Shown: positions 1 to 7,840 of the stretch, in pieces
Position numbering within the stretch: position 1 is the stretch's first letter
Layout: every line of letters begins with the position of its first letter
Assembly (NCBI GenBank): GCA_003149635.1
Contig: QCWI01000001.1
Coordinates: 250,588-314,587, forward strand
Reading direction: 5' to 3'
Origin: Fluviicola sp. XM-24bin1
GTDB taxonomy: Bacteria > Bacteroidota > Bacteroidia > Flavobacteriales_D > Crocinitomicaceae
Length of the DNA: 64,000 nucleotides
Notes under the pieces: generated by a model
Seen by the model: only the letters and a program-made list of their open reading frames with translations
The model's database searches: none
What the model was told of the DNA's origin: nothing
Program-made: the position numbers and the translations under genes

Positions 1-299
1 AGGGATAAATACCCGTCGGGTGAAAGAAAAATGTCTGCCTTGTACTTCTTTAAAGCGCGCTTTACCGATAAATTGAACCAAATCTTGAATAAGATCGGAT
101 GTCGTGCCTGAGGATTCAATACCACCGGAATCACATTTTCTCCAAAAACAAATTTCGGGTCGAATTTGCGATCGAAAAACAGGATAAATGTCACCTCAGG
201 ATGTTGCTCCACCAAACGCTTAGTAATCTCGTACGTGTACCATCCAAAACCTTCCATTTTATGCGGAAGCAAGAATCGTGTATTGATGGCAACGCGCAT
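1..299 (-). CDS. Glycosyltransferase, GT4-like, N-terminal part (runs off the window)
   Basis: Only the first 99 codons lie in the window; the gene continues past base 1. The ATG read from 299 directly follows the stop codon (302-300) of the metallo-hydrolase gene, so the two are adjacent in one operon. The protein opens MRVAINTRFLLPHKMEGFGW, which resembles the first strand and glycine-containing loop of GT-B retaining glycosyltransferases, followed by helix YEITKRLVEQ and strand TFILFFDRKF. GT4 enzymes move a sugar from a nucleotide-sugar donor to a glycan or lipid acceptor at the cytoplasmic face. Donor and acceptor cannot be inferred because the donor-binding C-terminal half is outside the window. 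Confidence 0.75.
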   Translation of the reverse strand, partial: MRVAINTRFLLPHKMEGFGWYTYEITKRLVEQHPEVTFILFFDRKFDPKFVFGENVIPVVLNPQARHPILFKIWFNLSVKRALKKYKADIFLSPDGYLS

Positions 300-944
300 T
301 TACGATTGCAAAATGTAGTTGGTTAATTTTTCCTGTCCAATGGTGGTTTCTGGCCCGTGTCCTGAATATACGACCATGGTATCCGGCAGTTTGAACATCA
401 CATCAAAAATGGATGTTTTCAAAGTGGCCATATCGCCGCCCGGTAAATCAACTCTTCCATATGATCCAGCAAATAGAACATCTCCGTTAATGACAAAATC
501 TTCGGATCGGTTTACGTAAACCACATGTCCAACGCAATGCCCCGGAGTAAACAACACCTCAAATTCCATTTCTCCAAACTTCAACACCTCGTTGCCTTGC
601 AATAGTTTGTTCGGTGTTTCAGGTCGAACGACGCCGGGAATTCCATAAGCAGTCGCAGATCGTTCGGCTAAATCAAGTGTGAAAAGATCTTTCTCGTGCA
701 TGTACGCATCAATACCGTAATGCTTCGAGATGTAGTCACAACCAAAAATATGATCCAAATGCGCGTGTGTGAGCAGAACCGCTTCTGGCTTCAGCCCGTT
801 TTCATCAATGAAACGAACCAATTGTTCACCCTCCTCGGCAAAATAACATCCCGGATCAATAATGACACAAACAGAGCCATCGTGCACAACGAAGGTATTC
901 TCCTGAAATGGATTGAACGTAAATTTTTCGACGGTGATGGCCAT
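300..944 (-). CDS. MBL-fold metallo-hydrolase (glyoxalase II-like)
   Basis: A 214-residue cytoplasmic protein of the metallo-beta-lactamase fold. Metal ligands are visible: THAHLDH (His60, His62, Asp64, His65), TPGHC (His136) and INGDVLF (Asp155), with a C-terminal SGHGPETT that supplies the last histidine. Length and motif spacing fit the short YcbL/glyoxalase II-like hydrolases that cleave thioesters such as S-lactoylglutathione; the true substrate is unknown. An upstream in-frame ATG at 1004 would add 20 residues, but the family begins at the strand after MAITVEKFTF, and the -7 element at 962-969 lies inside that extension, so the start at 944 is preferred. It is followed without a gap by the glycosyltransferase. 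Confidence 0.88.
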   Translation of the reverse strand: MAITVEKFTFNPFQENTFVVHDGSVCVIIDPGCYFAEEGEQLVRFIDENGLKPEAVLLTHAHLDHIFGCDYISKHYGIDAYMHEKDLFTLDLAERSATAYGIPGVVRPETPNKLLQGNEVLKFGEMEFEVLFTPGHCVGHVVYVNRSEDFVINGDVLFAGSYGRVDLPGGDMATLKTSIFDVMFKLPDTMVVYSGHGPETTIGQEKLTNYILQS

Positions 945-961
945 GCGTTTATTGGTTTCTG

Positions 962-969
962 CAAAAATA
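962..969 (-). promoter_or_regulatory. Bacteroidota -7 element TATTTTTG before the metallo-hydrolase
   Basis: Minus-strand TATTTTTG is an exact match to TAnnTTTG, the -7 element recognised by the primary sigma factor of Bacteroidota. It ends 17 bases before the ATG at 944. No convincing -33 TTG box is seen at the usual distance. Confidence 0.6.
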
Positions 970-1246
970 GATAAAAGACAAAAGATCGCTGCGCTTTTAG
1001 ACATTAGACCGCTTCGCTCAAAGATGAAAGTTTTAGTTTAAAACGGAAGAGTAGCTCCCCCTTTGGAGGAGAAGAAGCACTGCTTCTGAAGACCGAAGGG
1101 ACTAAGGAGGGGGAGGACTGAAGCTACCTAAATCAAGCCGTAACTTCACGATAATCAAGCTTCGCTATAGATCAAAAGCACTGCTTTTCCATCTTCGGTG
1201 GTCAATAGCTAGCGCTGTTTCTTATTCATGATTCTTTATTCCTTAT
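970..1246. repeat. Gene-free stretch with small hairpins and low-complexity words
   Basis: No coding sequence is visible. Positions 1073-1087 form the hairpin AGAAGC-ACT-GCTTCT and 1174-1188 form AAAAGC-ACT-GCTTTT: same core AGCACTGCT, different but self-complementary flanks. A C-rich/G-rich pair (CTCCCCCTTTGGAG near 1055 and ACTAAGGAGGGGGAGG near 1101) belongs to the CCCCT/AGGGG hairpin family also seen at 11055, 51777, 51839, 58802 and 58864. Around 1220-1250 is a TTATTCATGATTCTTTATTC word that recurs in other intergenic gaps. Confidence 0.6.
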
Positions 1247-1459
1247 TCAAGAAGTAGTATCAATCTCAAAATTGCGAATTTCCTCTACGTCGTCCGGATT
1301 TTTAGTCGGAGACTCTTTCTTCGGCTCCTCTCTCAAAAAATAAATCAGCAAGAGCATTCCCGCTACCAACGCAGCATAAATGGCAAATCGCACCAAATAA
1401 CGCCGCGAAACTTTGGGGCTTACGTGCTTTTGAAGATCAATGGGCTTTTCGTCGCTCAT
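1247..1459 (-). CDS. Small single-pass membrane protein, unknown function
   Basis: A 70-residue protein with a charged N-terminus (about residues 1-20), one hydrophobic segment (about 24-42, FAIYAALVAGMLLLIYFL) and a lysine/acid-rich C-terminus. The positive charges before the helix suggest the N-terminus is inside. It is divergent from galE with 37 bases between the two start codons. A near -7 element, TAAATTAG (1464-1471, minus), ends four bases before its ATG. I recognise no family. Retained as real because its composition is that of a membrane protein and it fits between its neighbours. Confidence 0.55.
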   Translation of the reverse strand: MSDEKPIDLQKHVSPKVSRRYLVRFAIYAALVAGMLLLIYFLREEPKKESPTKNPDDVEEIRNFEIDTTS

Positions 1460-1483
1460 ACTGCTAATTTACACCATTTCTGT

Positions 1484-1491
1484 TACCTTTG
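1484..1491 (+). promoter_or_regulatory. -7 element TACCTTTG before galE
   Basis: Exact TAnnTTTG match ending five bases before GTG 1497. It lies inside the reading frame that would start at ATG 1440, which argues for the GTG as the true start and for a transcript with almost no leader. Confidence 0.65.
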
Positions 1492-1496
1492 ACGCC

Positions 1497-2525
1497 GTGG
1501 AAAATGCTCCGAACATATTGGTTACTGGTGGCGCTGGATTTATTGGTTCACATACCGTGGTATCCTTGATGCAACAAGGATATAATCCTGTTATCGTGGA
1601 TGATTTTCGAAACTCGGAAAAGCGAGTCTTGAAAGGAATCGAAAAAATTACGGGAAAACGCCCTATCGTTCACGAAGTCGATGTAGTGAATAAAGAATCC
1701 ATGCGTTCGATTTTTGAGCAATATACATTTGAAGGGATCATTCACTTTGCAGCTTACAAGGCCGTTGGTGAATCAGTTCAGGAACCATTAAAGTACTACC
1801 GCAACAATCTCGTTAGTTTGATGAATTGTATCGAACTCTGCGAGGAATTTGGGGTGAAGAATTTTGTATTCTCATCTTCATGTACAGTTTACGGTGAACC
1901 TGACGGAATTGTAGTTAAGGAAACAACGCCAGTAAAACCAGCCAGTTCTCCTTACGGACAAACGAAACAAATTTCCGAGCAAATGCTGAAAGATGCGATT
2001 GCGTCTAAAAGCGATCTTCGTGTATTATGTCTTCGCTATTTCAATCCTATTGGAGCGCACGAAAGTTCATCAATCGGAGAGCTACCGCTGGGAATCCCAA
2101 GCAATTTGGTGCCATACGTTACGCAAACGGCGATCGGGAAATTGCCTCAATTAACCGTCTTCGGAGATGATTACGATACCCCAGATGGATCTTGCATCAG
2201 AGACTATATTCACGTGATGGATTTGGCCGAGGCGCATATTTTTGGATTGAGATGGTTGACGCATCAAGATGATAATACGTATCAAATTGTGAATGCTGGA
2301 ACTGGCGTTGGAGTGAGCGTCTTGGAAATAATTCATACCTTCGAAAAGGTTTCGAATGCAAAGCTCAACTGGACAATCGGGCCGAGACGGGAAGGTGATG
2401 TTTCTCAGATCTACGCCGATCCCAAACTCGCAGAAGATTTGCTGGGTTGGAAAACGAAGCGAAGTCTTGAAGAAAGCCTAAGAGATGCATGGAACTGGGA
2501 GCAAAAATTGGCAAATGAAGAATAG
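1497..2525 (+). CDS. galE: UDP-glucose 4-epimerase
   Basis: A 342-residue short-chain dehydrogenase-type epimerase that interconverts UDP-glucose and UDP-galactose (Leloir pathway and precursor supply for surface polysaccharide). Visible features from the GTG start: NAD-binding TGGAGFIG (residues 10-17), catalytic SSSCTVYG (about 126-133) and YGQTK with Tyr153 and Lys157, and the C-terminal UDP-sugar site with RREGDVSQIYADP. Length is normal for GalE. The start is chosen at GTG because it gives the canonical NILVTGGAGF opening and a TACCTTTG promoter sits just upstream; ATG 1440 would overlap the divergent gene and that promoter. The next gene overlaps its stop by 11 bases. Confidence 0.94.
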   Translation: MENAPNILVTGGAGFIGSHTVVSLMQQGYNPVIVDDFRNSEKRVLKGIEKITGKRPIVHEVDVVNKESMRSIFEQYTFEGIIHFAAYKAVGESVQEPLKYYRNNLVSLMNCIELCEEFGVKNFVFSSSCTVYGEPDGIVVKETTPVKPASSPYGQTKQISEQMLKDAIASKSDLRVLCLRYFNPIGAHESSSIGELPLGIPSNLVPYVTQTAIGKLPQLTVFGDDYDTPDGSCIRDYIHVMDLAEAHIFGLRWLTHQDDNTYQIVNAGTGVGVSVLEIIHTFEKVSNAKLNWTIGPRREGDVSQIYADPKLAEDLLGWKTKRSLEESLRDAWNWEQKLANEE

Positions 2526-3255
2526 CATATTACTTATCGGATGTTTACTGATAGCATCGGTTGCCAATGCGCAATATGACAGTAAAGGAGATGAGCCATC
2601 TTTGTTTCGTCCGGGATTTATGTGGTATTACACCGGAATTCGTCCTGCCAAAACGGAGCGTCTGAGAAAATACGATCGACTCATTTTTGATATTACCTAC
2701 AACGATTGGATCGGTGATCAAGAACCGTTCAATAATCATTGGGCTTCCATTGGTTTCAATACCAACTTCATGTTCGATATCCCCTTAACGAAGGGAAATA
2801 CGGTTGCTTTGGGAATTGGCGTCGCACATCAATTGACACGTGTACGTCATGATAATCTGTTCACGAAAACATCGGATCCAGCATCCACCTTGCTAGTGCC
2901 GAAAACGACGCAAACCTTTAATAAAAATACCTTGGTTGGAAATGCTTTCAGCATGCCAGTAGAATTGCGCTTTCACAAAGAATCTTGGAAGCATTTCAAG
3001 TTTCATATCGGAGGTCGCATTGGATATCAAGCGAATATGTATTCAAAAACGATATTCGGATCAGGTGCAGATCGCGATGTGGTAAAAGATTACGGATTCC
3101 CGGATTTAAATCCGCTTATTTATGGGGCGCACGTTCGTTTTGGATTTAGAAATTGGGCGCTTTTCGCGAACTATCATTTCAACAAGATTTTTACAGAATC
3201 ATCAAGTACGCAACTCAATCAAATGCAATTCGGATTGAGTATTTCATTGTATTAA
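2515..3255 (+). CDS. Secreted beta-barrel-like outer-membrane protein, unknown function
   Basis: A 246-residue protein that starts inside the galE stop region (ATG 2515), implying translational coupling. The start MKNSILLIGCLLIASVANA is a clean signal peptide cleaved before QYDS. The mature part alternates hydrophobic and polar residues with aromatic strand ends (FKFHIGGRIGYQANMY, LNPLIYGAHVRFGFRNWALF, MQFGLSISLY) and finishes with a terminal Tyr, the pattern of an eight-stranded porin-like barrel. I recognise no named family. It sits between galE and the TatD gene in one operon. Confidence 0.8.
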   Translation: MKNSILLIGCLLIASVANAQYDSKGDEPSLFRPGFMWYYTGIRPAKTERLRKYDRLIFDITYNDWIGDQEPFNNHWASIGFNTNFMFDIPLTKGNTVALGIGVAHQLTRVRHDNLFTKTSDPASTLLVPKTTQTFNKNTLVGNAFSMPVELRFHKESWKHFKFHIGGRIGYQANMYSKTIFGSGADRDVVKDYGFPDLNPLIYGAHVRFGFRNWALFANYHFNKIFTESSSTQLNQMQFGLSISLY

Positions 3256-3258
3256 CAT

Positions 3259-4035
3259 ATGTACGTAGATACGCACACACATTTATTCACGGACGCATTC
3301 GACGACGACCGTGATACTGTTGTTCAACGCGCCATTGACGCAGGAGTTGAATATTTATTGCTGCCGAATATCGATGGTGGCACGATTGAAGCAATGCTCA
3401 ATCTGGAGGCCAAATTCCCGGAACATTGTTTCTCAATGATGGGCTTGCATCCCGGATCAGTGAACGAAACATGGGAAGAAGAACTGGCAAAGGTCAAAGA
3501 ACATTTGTTCAGTCGTAAGTACACTGCAGTCGGTGAAATTGGAATGGATTTGTATTGGGATAAGACTTTTGTGGAGGAACAACGCAAAGCCTTTTGTCAG
3601 CAAGTGGAGTGGGCGAAAGAATTACAACTTCCGATTGCCATTCACGCTCGCGAAGCCTTCGATGAAATTTTCAGCATTTTGGATGAGATAAATGACGATC
3701 GATTGACTGGGGTATTCCATTGTTTCACTGGAAATATCGACCAAGCGCGTCATATTGAAGCTTACGGAGGATTTAAATTGGGCATCGGCGGTGTCGTGAC
3801 CTACAAGAAAGCGGCCATGGATCAAGTGCTTGAGCATGTAGATTTGAATCATTTGATTTTAGAAACGGATTCACCGTATTTATCTCCCGTTCCGTTCCGA
3901 GGAAAGCGCAATGAAAGCTCTTACCTTTTGCATATTGCTGAAAAACTGAGCGATATTTATGGTGTTCCACTCAAGGAAATCGAAGAAACGACCACAAAAA
4001 ACGCGATTGAATTGTTTAATTTGACCGTAAAATAA
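3259..4035 (+). CDS. TatD-family metal-dependent hydrolase (DNase)
   Basis: A 258-residue TIM-barrel amidohydrolase-type protein. Metal ligands are in place: THTH (His6, His8), GEIGMD (Glu93), AIHA (His129), FHCF (His154) and ETDSP (Asp204). TatD proteins are cytoplasmic 3'-5' exonucleases or DNases involved in DNA repair and turnover. Length matches the family. The ATG begins three bases after the upstream stop, so it belongs to the galE operon. Which paralogue (TatD, YcfH or YjjV type) it is cannot be decided here. Confidence 0.92.
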   Translation: MYVDTHTHLFTDAFDDDRDTVVQRAIDAGVEYLLLPNIDGGTIEAMLNLEAKFPEHCFSMMGLHPGSVNETWEEELAKVKEHLFSRKYTAVGEIGMDLYWDKTFVEEQRKAFCQQVEWAKELQLPIAIHAREAFDEIFSILDEINDDRLTGVFHCFTGNIDQARHIEAYGGFKLGIGGVVTYKKAAMDQVLEHVDLNHLILETDSPYLSPVPFRGKRNESSYLLHIAEKLSDIYGVPLKEIEETTTKNAIELFNLTVK

Positions 4036-4104
4036 ACGGCGAAGGCCATTCCCTCAAGAATTCGACAAGAGGTTTAGAAATATGAATTTCGATGCGTAAA
4101 TTAT

Positions 4105-5136
4105 ATGAAAGCAAAGCCTAAAGTACTGATCGTCTACACAGGTGGAACAATCGGAATGATTAAAGATCCCGTAACTGGAGCACTTTCAAATGTGGATTTT
4201 AATCTCATTTCGCATCATGTACCTGAGATCAATCGTTTAAACATCGAAATTGATAGTGTGAGCTTTCCAGAACCAGTGGATTCATCGGAGATTCATCCGG
4301 GACATTGGATAGAGATCGCCAAAACGATTGACGAACAATACGAGCATTACGACGGTTTTGTAGTCCTGCATGGTTCTGATACAATGGCATTTACTGCTGC
4401 AGCTTTAAGTTTCATAATGGAGGGTCTACAGAAACCAGTGATTCTGACAGGATCTCAACTACCGATCGGGGTAATTCGCACCGACGGGAAAGAGAATCTG
4501 ATTACAGCATTGGAAATCGCGGTAGCAACCAACGATGAAGGCAAGCCCCTGGTCACAGAGGTAGCTGTCTATTTTGATTACAAATTGCTCCGCGGTAACC
4601 GTTGCACCAAAGACTCTGCGGAACATTTTGAAGCGTTCCGATCTCCGAATTATCCGGAGTTGGCCAGTGCAGGTGTGCACTTGCAGTATTTTGAGGATGA
4701 AATGTACCGACCTTCAGAATCGAAATTTTCATACCTTACTGAAGTCAATTCTCGTGTAGGATTGGTCAAATTATACCCAGGTATTCCGTTCCAATTGTAC
4801 GGTCATATTTTCAATCGGGAGACCACCGACGCAGTCGTTTTGGAAACGTTTGGAGCAGGGAATGCCCCGAAGAACAAAGAAATGTACGCGATGCTAGATG
4901 CTTTCATTAAAGATGGAGGAATCGTTCTGAACATTACCCAATGTAGTTCTGGTAGCGTAGAGCAAGGATTATATCATACCAGTTCCGAATTCAATAAGAT
5001 GGGTGTTTTAAGCGGCGGTGATATGACTACCGAAGCAGCCATCACAAAGCTGATGGTTTATGTAGACCCAAAAAATCCATCGGAATCCCAACAAAAAATC
5101 ATGGAGAACCTCCGCGGCGAACGCAGCGATTCATAA
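4105..5136 (+). CDS. ansA: Type I (cytoplasmic) L-asparaginase
   Basis: A 343-residue asparaginase converting L-asparagine to aspartate and ammonia. Both catalytic threonine motifs are visible: YTGGTIGM (Thr15) and HGSDTMAF (Ser91-Asp92-Thr93), followed by the LTGSQLPIG strand. No signal peptide, so it is the cytoplasmic type I enzyme. It follows the TatD gene after 69 bases in the same direction; the stop is followed within nine bases by the tRNA-Ser promoter. Confidence 0.93.
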   Translation: MKAKPKVLIVYTGGTIGMIKDPVTGALSNVDFNLISHHVPEINRLNIEIDSVSFPEPVDSSEIHPGHWIEIAKTIDEQYEHYDGFVVLHGSDTMAFTAAALSFIMEGLQKPVILTGSQLPIGVIRTDGKENLITALEIAVATNDEGKPLVTEVAVYFDYKLLRGNRCTKDSAEHFEAFRSPNYPELASAGVHLQYFEDEMYRPSESKFSYLTEVNSRVGLVKLYPGIPFQLYGHIFNRETTDAVVLETFGAGNAPKNKEMYAMLDAFIKDGGIVLNITQCSSGSVEQGLYHTSSEFNKMGVLSGGDMTTEAAITKLMVYVDPKNPSESQQKIMENLRGERSDS

Positions 5137-5144
5137 GAAATTGC

Positions 5145-5152
5145 TACTTTTG
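5145..5152 (+). promoter_or_regulatory. -7 element TACTTTTG before tRNA-Ser
   Basis: Exact TAnnTTTG match 28 bases before the mature tRNA 5' end, giving a short 5' leader for RNase P to remove. Confidence 0.65.
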
Positions 5153-5180
5153 CCGTCCCACATTTTGTGGAATTCAGTCC

Positions 5181-5268
5181 GGAGAGGTGCATGAGTGGCT
5201 GAAATGGCACGCCTGGAAAGCGTGTGTACCCTAACCGGGTACCGAGGGTTCGAATCCCTCTCTCTCCG
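5181..5268 (+). tRNA. tRNA-Ser(GGA)
   Basis: Full class II cloverleaf. The acceptor stem GGAGAGG pairs with TCTCTCC before discriminator G5268. The anticodon stem CACGC (5208-5212) pairs with GCGTG (5220-5224) around loop CTGGAAA, anticodon GGA at 5215-5217 (reads UCC/UCU). A long variable arm GTACCC...GGGTAC (5226-5242) is the serine hallmark. T arm GAGGG-TTCGAAT-CCCTC. The terminal CCA is not encoded, as is common in this phylum. Confidence 0.97.
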
Positions 5269-5275
5269 CAACGAG

Positions 5276-5306
5276 AAAGCCGAGTACGAAGTACTTGGCT
5301 TTTTTC
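5276..5306 (+). terminator. Rho-independent terminator of tRNA-Ser
   Basis: Inverted repeat AAGCCgAGTAC-gaa-GTACTtGGCTT followed by a run of T (5300-5305), starting eight bases after the tRNA. Confidence 0.85.
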
Positions 5307-5335
5307 AACGGGATCATGAGCGCTAGCTAGTAATC
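5294..5335 (+). repeat. Copy 1 of a 42-base direct near-repeat
   Basis: Matches 5497-5538 at 35 of 42 positions with no gaps; the invariant middle is TTCAACGGGATCA. It begins within the downstream arm of the tRNA terminator. Confidence 0.8.
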
Positions 5336-5496
5336 AACCGCTTTCATGATTGCACAGACCGCGCTCCAGATTTAAATCACGTAAAAGTTTATGATTTGAA
5401 ACAAAGCTTAGCGATAATCCCTCAACCGTCGTCAAATAAGGATTTGAAGGGTTTCAGTCTTCGACTCATTTTAGGCAAATGAGTCTCTTCTCGTTG

Positions 5497-5538
5497 CTTG
5501 GTTCCCTTCAACGGGATCACGAGCGCCAGCGAGTAATC
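5497..5538 (+). repeat. Copy 2 of the 42-base direct near-repeat
   Basis: Second copy, 203 bases after the first. The stretch between them (5336-5496) and on to 5649 contains no coding frame I can support. Five of the seven mismatches are C/T transitions, and the remaining G/T change is near the end. Confidence 0.8.
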
Positions 5539-5649
5539 CGATATACTCATCAATATTTGATTTTAACAATTTCATTCAAATTATTTTCAACCTGGGTAGG
5601 GTAAACCGAATTCAGCCTGTTCTACTGCCGAACAAGTAAATGAACAAAT

Positions 5650-6110
5650 ATGAAATCGAACCTTAAACAACTATTGCTTTTCGTGATGGTATTCGCAACA
5701 TGCGCATGGCAGAGTCATTCATTTGGCCAATCTCCAGTGCAAGTTGCAGGTACTGCCACCGTTACCGCAGCAACCACCGGAAACTGGTCTGCACCAAGTA
5801 CTTGGGTGGGTGGTGTTATTCCGGGTGATGACGCCCGAGTTCTAATCCCGTCTGGTGTTACTGTCACTGTAGATGGCATGATCTCACAAGAATTTAAATC
5901 CGTGAGAGTGGACAACGGCGGAAAATTGAACTCGGAAACCAAATGGATGTCAATTATAAAGTACATACAGCAGATGGAAGACTAGTTCGTGCTGGTTCGA
6001 ATTCACAAGCGACGTTCAGCATCGATTTGACCGACCAAAAATCGGGTGTGTACTTAATTACCCTAGCGGGTGATCAATTAAACGAAGCGATTCGCATAAT
6101 AAAGCAGTAA
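5650..6110 (+). pseudogene. Remnant of a T9SS-secreted protein: signal peptide and head joined out of frame to the sorting domain
   Basis: Frame 1 (5650-5985) encodes MKSNLKQLLLFVMVFATCAW and the rest of a signal peptide, then GNWSAPSTWVGGVIPGDDAR and VTVDG, the typical head of large Bacteroidota secreted proteins with G8/beta-helix-like modules. It then reads into a meaningless tail. A second frame, open to the stop at 6108-6110, encodes YKVHTADGRLVRAG, FSIDLTDQKSGVYLITLAG and IRIIKQ, a typical type A T9SS C-terminal sorting domain. The join is near 5935-5945. The simplest reading is an internal deletion that removed the body of a much longer gene and broke the frame; a very short live protein is less likely. 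The usual genes of this class exceed 1.5 kb. Confidence 0.68.
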
Positions 6111-6138
6111 CAGTTATCGCATAGATATGTTTTAGGTG

Positions 6139-6171
6139 ATAGCCGGGCAATTTGTGTCCGGCTATTTTTTT
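6139..6171 (+). terminator. Rho-independent terminator after the T9SS remnant
   Basis: Perfect 8-base stem ATAGCCGG (6139-6146) and CCGGCTAT (6158-6165), followed by seven T. Its preservation suggests the remnant decayed recently. Confidence 0.88.
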
Positions 6172-6409
6172 CTTCTTCCAGTACAATTTATTCACGAACC
6201 AAATTGGAGTTATCCACATCCTGAAATTTTCATGTTTGGGGTACTTCTTACCCTTTCTGCCCGAAAATCAGTCAAAAACAGGTCAAAATGGGGGTATTTT
6301 ACACCTTTTTTTGTCCACTTTAAATGACTGTGCTTACCGTTAAATTCCTTGAAACTACGGTTGATACAATGATAACCACACTACGCCCTTTCTGTGAAAT
6401 AAATTTTAT
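6172..6409. other. Gene-free stretch before exbB
   Basis: AT-rich sequence. The two overlapping frames of about 63 codons here have no family resemblance and no plausible start context. Nothing else is recognised apart from the promoter that follows. Confidence 0.5.
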
Positions 6410-6417
6410 TAAATTTG
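6410..6417 (+). promoter_or_regulatory. -7 element TAAATTTG before the exbB operon
   Basis: Exact TAnnTTTG match 45 bases upstream of the ATG at 6463, implying a leader of about 40 bases for the proton-motor operon. Confidence 0.65.
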
Positions 6418-6462
6418 GCTAGATTTTAAACTTAGAATACGATTAAATTAACTTTTACAAAC

Positions 6463-7311
6463 ATGAAAAAAGTAATTAGTTCACTAGCCATTGCTGCGGC
6501 AATCACATTTGGATTTACCGGAGTAACTTATGCTCAAGACGAGGTTGATGGAGCTGAAATGGATAGCACGGAGATGGTTGATGATTCAACTGAAGCGGAG
6601 CCAGAGGTAGATCCTGCTTCAAATTCAGCTTCACAAGTACAAGAAGGTGAAGAGGAAGAGGCAGACAAAGAAGATTTGGGAATTATCGCTAAAATCAAGC
6701 AAAAGTTCATCGAAGGAGATCCAGTATGGATGTCACCAGTATTGATCTGTTTGATTCTTGGATTGGCGCTTTCAATTGAGCGTATCGTTTACTTGAACCT
6801 TTCAACTATCAACACAAAACGTTTCTTGGATGAGGTGGAAACTGCATTGAAGAACGGAGGTGTAGACGCAGCGAAAGATGTTTGTCGTAACACACGTGGA
6901 CCAATTGCTTCTATATTCTATCAAGGACTTGATCGTGCCGATGAAGGTATCGATGTCGTAGAGAAATCAGTAGTTTCTTACGGTGGAGTTCAGATGGGAC
7001 TTTTGGAGAAAGGATTGTCATGGTTATCATTGTTCATCGCCTTGGCACCAATGCTTGGGTTCTTGGGAACGGTAATCGGTATGATCTTCGCCTTCGAACA
7101 AATTGTAGCAGACGGACAGGTATCCCCAATTACAGTAGCAGGTGGTATTCAGGTATCCCTATTGACAACGGTATTTGGTTTGATCGCTGCGATCGTATTG
7201 CAAGTATTCTACAACTATATCGTATCTAAAGTAGACGGTATTGTAAATGATATGGAAGATGCATCAATCTCATTGATCGATATGATGTTGAAGCACAAGG
7301 CAAACGCCTAA
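6463..7311 (+). CDS. exbB: ExbB/TolQ-type proton channel subunit with acidic N-terminal extension
   Basis: A 282-residue MotA/TolQ/ExbB-family protein. Residues 1-24 form a signal-like hydrophobic segment ending TYAQ. Residues 25-70 are extremely acidic (runs such as EGEEEEADKED). The ExbB core follows, with membrane helices at about 89-110, 184-211 and 226-250, and the signature ITVAGGIQVSLLTTVFGLIA in the last two. With ExbD, ExbB forms the inner-membrane stator-like channel that uses the proton motive force to drive outer-membrane transport or related work. It is the first gene of a four-gene operon. A cleavable signal plus acidic spacer is common in Bacteroidota ExbB but absent from the enterobacterial protein. 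Confidence 0.9.
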   Translation: MKKVISSLAIAAAITFGFTGVTYAQDEVDGAEMDSTEMVDDSTEAEPEVDPASNSASQVQEGEEEEADKEDLGIIAKIKQKFIEGDPVWMSPVLICLILGLALSIERIVYLNLSTINTKRFLDEVETALKNGGVDAAKDVCRNTRGPIASIFYQGLDRADEGIDVVEKSVVSYGGVQMGLLEKGLSWLSLFIALAPMLGFLGTVIGMIFAFEQIVADGQVSPITVAGGIQVSLLTTVFGLIAAIVLQVFYNYIVSKVDGIVNDMEDASISLIDMMLKHKANA

Positions 7312-7348
7312 GCCAATCATTAGTTAGAAACTTGTAAAAAAATTAAAA

Positions 7349-7834
7349 ATGGATAATAAGAAATTTGATCTGGCGATGAATGTCATCAAATACGCCATCG
7401 GTATCATCGGTGCCATTGCGTGTATTTGGGTATTGACTTCAAACCCAGGTTCTGAGGCTTTAGAAAAGCCACAAGTGCGAGCTGATTTCGCGGAGTCTGG
7501 TTCCATTTCAATGGCAATCAACTACACGGTAATCATTATCGGCGCAGCACTAGCTGGAGTACTATTGTTCTTCGTTTTCCAGTTGGTGACAAACACTAAG
7601 AAGACAGCACTTTCCATTGCAGGAATTGTTGCCGCTTTTGTATTGTACATGATTCTTCGATTGATCGGAACATCAGATACAAATGAAACTTTGCAACTTG
7701 GTCAAAACTACCACGTATCAGATGCTACTTTGGACGCTACAACAGCAGGTCTTTGGGTAGTAATCATCGGAATCATAGTAGGATTCTTGTTAGCGGTTCT
7801 AGGGCCGTTCCTTCTTGGAAAATACAGAAAATAG
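7349..7834 (+). CDS. Four-helix membrane protein of the ExbB/ExbD operon, unknown function
   Basis: A 161-residue protein with hydrophobic segments at about residues 13-31, 56-79, 87-106 and 135-155, and short polar loops. I recognise no named domain. It lies between exbB and the first exbD, seven bases before the latter, an arrangement found repeatedly in Bacteroidota, so it is probably a partner or assembly factor of the proton motor. Function is inferred from position only. Confidence 0.82.
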   Translation: MDNKKFDLAMNVIKYAIGIIGAIACIWVLTSNPGSEALEKPQVRADFAESGSISMAINYTVIIIGAALAGVLLFFVFQLVTNTKKTALSIAGIVAAFVLYMILRLIGTSDTNETLQLGQNYHVSDATLDATTAGLWVVIIGIIVGFLLAVLGPFLLGKYRK

Positions 7835-7840
7835 ACACTT

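Noticed and set aside
1440-1496. galE start at ATG 1440
   Set aside because: It would add a hydrophobic, non-family N-terminus, overlap the divergent gene and cover the TACCTTTG promoter. The GTG at 1497 fits the family.
5181-5268. Integrated element at tRNA-Ser
   Set aside because: No repeat of the tRNA 3' end and no integrase are seen; only the near-repeats downstream remain as an unexplained signal.
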